Positions 61,983-64,000 of a DNA stretch of 64,000 nt are shown here, one piece after another (positions within the stretch are counted from its first letter, which is position 1; each line of letters opens with the position of its first letter). The position numbers and the translations under genes are program-made. Below the pieces are notes generated by a model, which was not told the origin of the DNA, made no database searches, and saw only the letters and a list, made by a program, of their open reading frames with translations. The stretch spans positions 352,501 through 416,500 of the forward strand of contig CALZFC010000135.1 of NCBI GenBank assembly GCA_945643635.1. Reading direction: 5' to 3'. Source of the DNA: Allodiplogaster sudhausi (lineage: Eukaryota > Nematoda > Chromadorea > Rhabditida > Diplogasteridae).

Positions 61983-64000
61983 TTAGAGAGTCTTCATATG
62001 TACCTTCCGGCACATATATCTTCCGATGACCATCGGTCCAAAGGTGACTGTCAGCCACATGGCTGTCACTGCGGCCATGCCCGCTCCACACATGAGCTTC
62101 CAATGACGAATAGTGGTTTCCACTACTTCTTCCATCTTCGTCCAGAGGTTTTCTGCCTCTCCTTCTGCTATTCTGGCAGCTTCTATCAATTGTGTTAAAG
62201 TCACGCCTTCCGCTCTCAATACTCCTTTCACATGTACTGCTGATCCACAACTGAGGCTGCAATTCTCATTTACCTCCTTATTTTCAAAGTGCAGTGACAC
62301 CTCGGTCTGTTCACCATCTTTCTTGCACTTGAAAACTGCCGCGTCTCCTGCACACTGCAAGATAGCGTACTTCTCTTTCTCTGCTCTGCATGTCACGTTC
62401 ATTCTTGCGCCTTTTCGGCATGAGAAGCATCCTTCCAATTCTGTTGCTCTCACTTCGCACCTTTCAGTGTCCACGATCATGCTTGAGAAAGAAAGATTGG
62501 TGAGAGACTACTATCTCTGCTGCCATCCCACTTTGTATCTCTGTGTGGAGATATCCTTCTGTCTCTCCTATCTCTACTTGTCCTTCTCGGAGTGGGAGAC
62601 TGTTCTCGACTTGGAAGTTCTTTTCCAGATCCACTTGCTTGCATGAACAGTTCGGTTTGTCGACTGCTGCATGGCATTCGCATTCTTCTTCGAGCATACA
62701 TTCCAGCTCTCTTGCCTTCTCTTCGCTTTCACAGCTGATTAGCGGCTTTCCTTTCTCTTCAAGGACTGCTGTTCTTTTGCCATCTGTTATGAATTTTCTC
62801 TCCGTCTTTATCGGGGGGATTTGCAATCCCGTGAGAGAGATCTTGTGCCCAGCCTGGCACAAATGTTGTGAAGCCGATTCTCATGTATCGCTTCGTGCTG
62901 AACTTCTCGAGCTGGTTAGCCACTTGCCACTCTAGATGTGCATATACTTCCCACTCTGCACACTCGAAAGACATGTACAGTTTCTCACTGGTGGGCATGG
63001 CATAAGTTCTCCAGAAGAGACAACCAGCTCTGCCGAGCAGACAAAGGCACTGAAGTCCTCCACAACTCTCAGAACAGTATGAATGTCCCGGGTATCTATC
63101 GACTACTTGCAGTTCGTCGATCTTCTGCTCTCTCTTTACTTTCGCACAGAAGTCTCCTGAGCAACTTCCAGCCAGGAAACATCTTTTAGAAGACATCACC
63201 TTCACTTCAACATTCCGGTGGTAGGCGAGCGTTCTCTTGCTGCATCGGGCTGATACTCCGAGCAAATTCACTCTTATTTGGCCCACTGTCTCCTTCTCCT
63301 TCTTCACTGACACACAAGCTGTGCGCTTGAGCCAGTTCATCTTCAGAATGACTTGCTGCATCTCTTCGCAGTGCGTTGCGTTGCAGTATCTGTCTTCTTC
63401 TTGAATGTATGTCACTTCTTGACATCCAATTACTCCTGTTGCATTCACAGCGACTGTGAGAATCACAATTCCCAGCAGAAATTCTTGTGATTTAGCTTTC
63501 GCCCATCTACTTCTTTCTTTCTCCTTTCTTCGTTGGGACGCTTGCGTCTGCTGCCAAACAGGCGAGAGAAAAAGCAGCAGCATTTGAAGATGACTCGCCC
63601 TGTCTTTCTTATGATCCACAGATTCACGCGGATGAACATCTTGCATGGCACGGCTAGCTTGAACGGCGTGGTGCACATAGTGTAGAACACTAGCAAGGTT
63701 GACATGCCGATGGCATAGAGTAGCAAGAGCCAGGTCAGCGCGGCTTCAATCGGCGCGCAATCCGGCGCGAATAGATGAGCAAGAGTTAACTGCCCTCTGA
63801 TTGCTTCACAAATGTCCGTTGGTGGACAAATTACTGACTTCTGAATGGTCTCTGATTCGGTGATCATCTTGGCCTTCACTTCATATTCATGCAGTGCTGT
63901 TGTTTCTTTGAATTTCACGTGGCTGTAGTTGCCTTGCACACGTGTTGTGATAAATTCTCCGATATCTGTGCACACTTGCACTTTCACTCCTTCTTGTGCT
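61983..64000 (-). pseudogene. Retroelement envelope glycoprotein gene (phlebovirus G2-like), frameshifted and cut by window end
   Basis: Four overlapping frames on - follow one another: 63987-63463, 63676-62759, 62862-62464 and 62480-61983. The first has a membrane segment (LLLLYAIGMSTLLVF) and a basic stretch. The second begins with an internal hydrophobic signal (FLLGIVILTVAVNATG) and is very rich in Cys, with short clusters (SCSGDFC, SCGGLQC) resembling the fusion-loop region of class II phlebovirus-type Gc proteins. The third continues it; the fourth ends with a transmembrane helix near the C-terminus. Such envelopes are known from nematode BEL/Pao retroelements. Frame changes near 63527, 62850 and 62490 mean it cannot be translated as one protein here. 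Upstream gag-pol would lie beyond 64000. Confidence 0.72.

Overview
This is a eukaryotic, animal nuclear sequence. Genes are split by very short introns (many 32-65 bp), and the proteins are metazoan: a large cadherin, a von Willebrand A plus zona pellucida (cuticlin-type) membrane protein, EF-hand proteins, a Yippee-like protein, OSCP1 and a proteasome Rpn1 remnant. The vWA+ZP architecture is the one known from nematode cuticlin CUT-6, and the window ends in a retroelement envelope gene of the phlebovirus-glycoprotein-like class known from nematode BEL/Pao elements. I therefore infer a nematode, possibly an early-branching (enoplean, Trichinella/Trichuris-like) one; the species cannot be read from the sequence.

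Layout. 0.7-2.4 kb (+): secreted multi-EF-hand protein. 5.35-31.9 kb (+): one very large Dachsous-like cadherin of about 25 cadherin repeats, one transmembrane segment and a cytoplasmic tail, in three exon blocks (5.35-8.6, 12.8-17.8, 26.1-31.9 kb). The intron between blocks 1 and 2 holds an entire antisense gene, OSCP1 (8.67-12.25 kb, -). The 8.3-kb intron between blocks 2 and 3 holds an older unclassified transposon, into which a complete 4.38-kb Harbinger element has inserted, followed by a pure 909-bp (AG)n tract. 33.5-34.9 kb (-): weak unrecognised gene candidate. 36.1-44.7 kb (+): secreted/membrane protein with a long Pro-rich repeat array, vWA domain, ZP domain and C-terminal transmembrane helix. 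45.6-46.1 kb (+): myosin essential-light-chain-like EF-hand gene. 46.4-47.1 kb: 48-bp minisatellite. 47.6-49.1 kb (-): complete Yippee-like gene. 50.57-54.96 kb: second, nearly identical Harbinger copy in inverted orientation. 57.1-58.5 kb (-): degraded or partial proteasome Rpn1 (PSMD2) gene. 62-64 kb (-): frameshifted envelope gene of a retroelement, running off the window.

The gaps are dominated by (GA)n/(CT)n microsatellites. Two themes stand out. First, many introns begin with GC instead of GT (at least seven with in-phase exon joins, one of them inside the Harbinger transposase). Second, several otherwise well conserved exons carry single-base frameshifts or an in-frame stop, which may be assembly error or real decay. 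All splice sites were assigned by eye, so exon boundaries are approximate unless stated.
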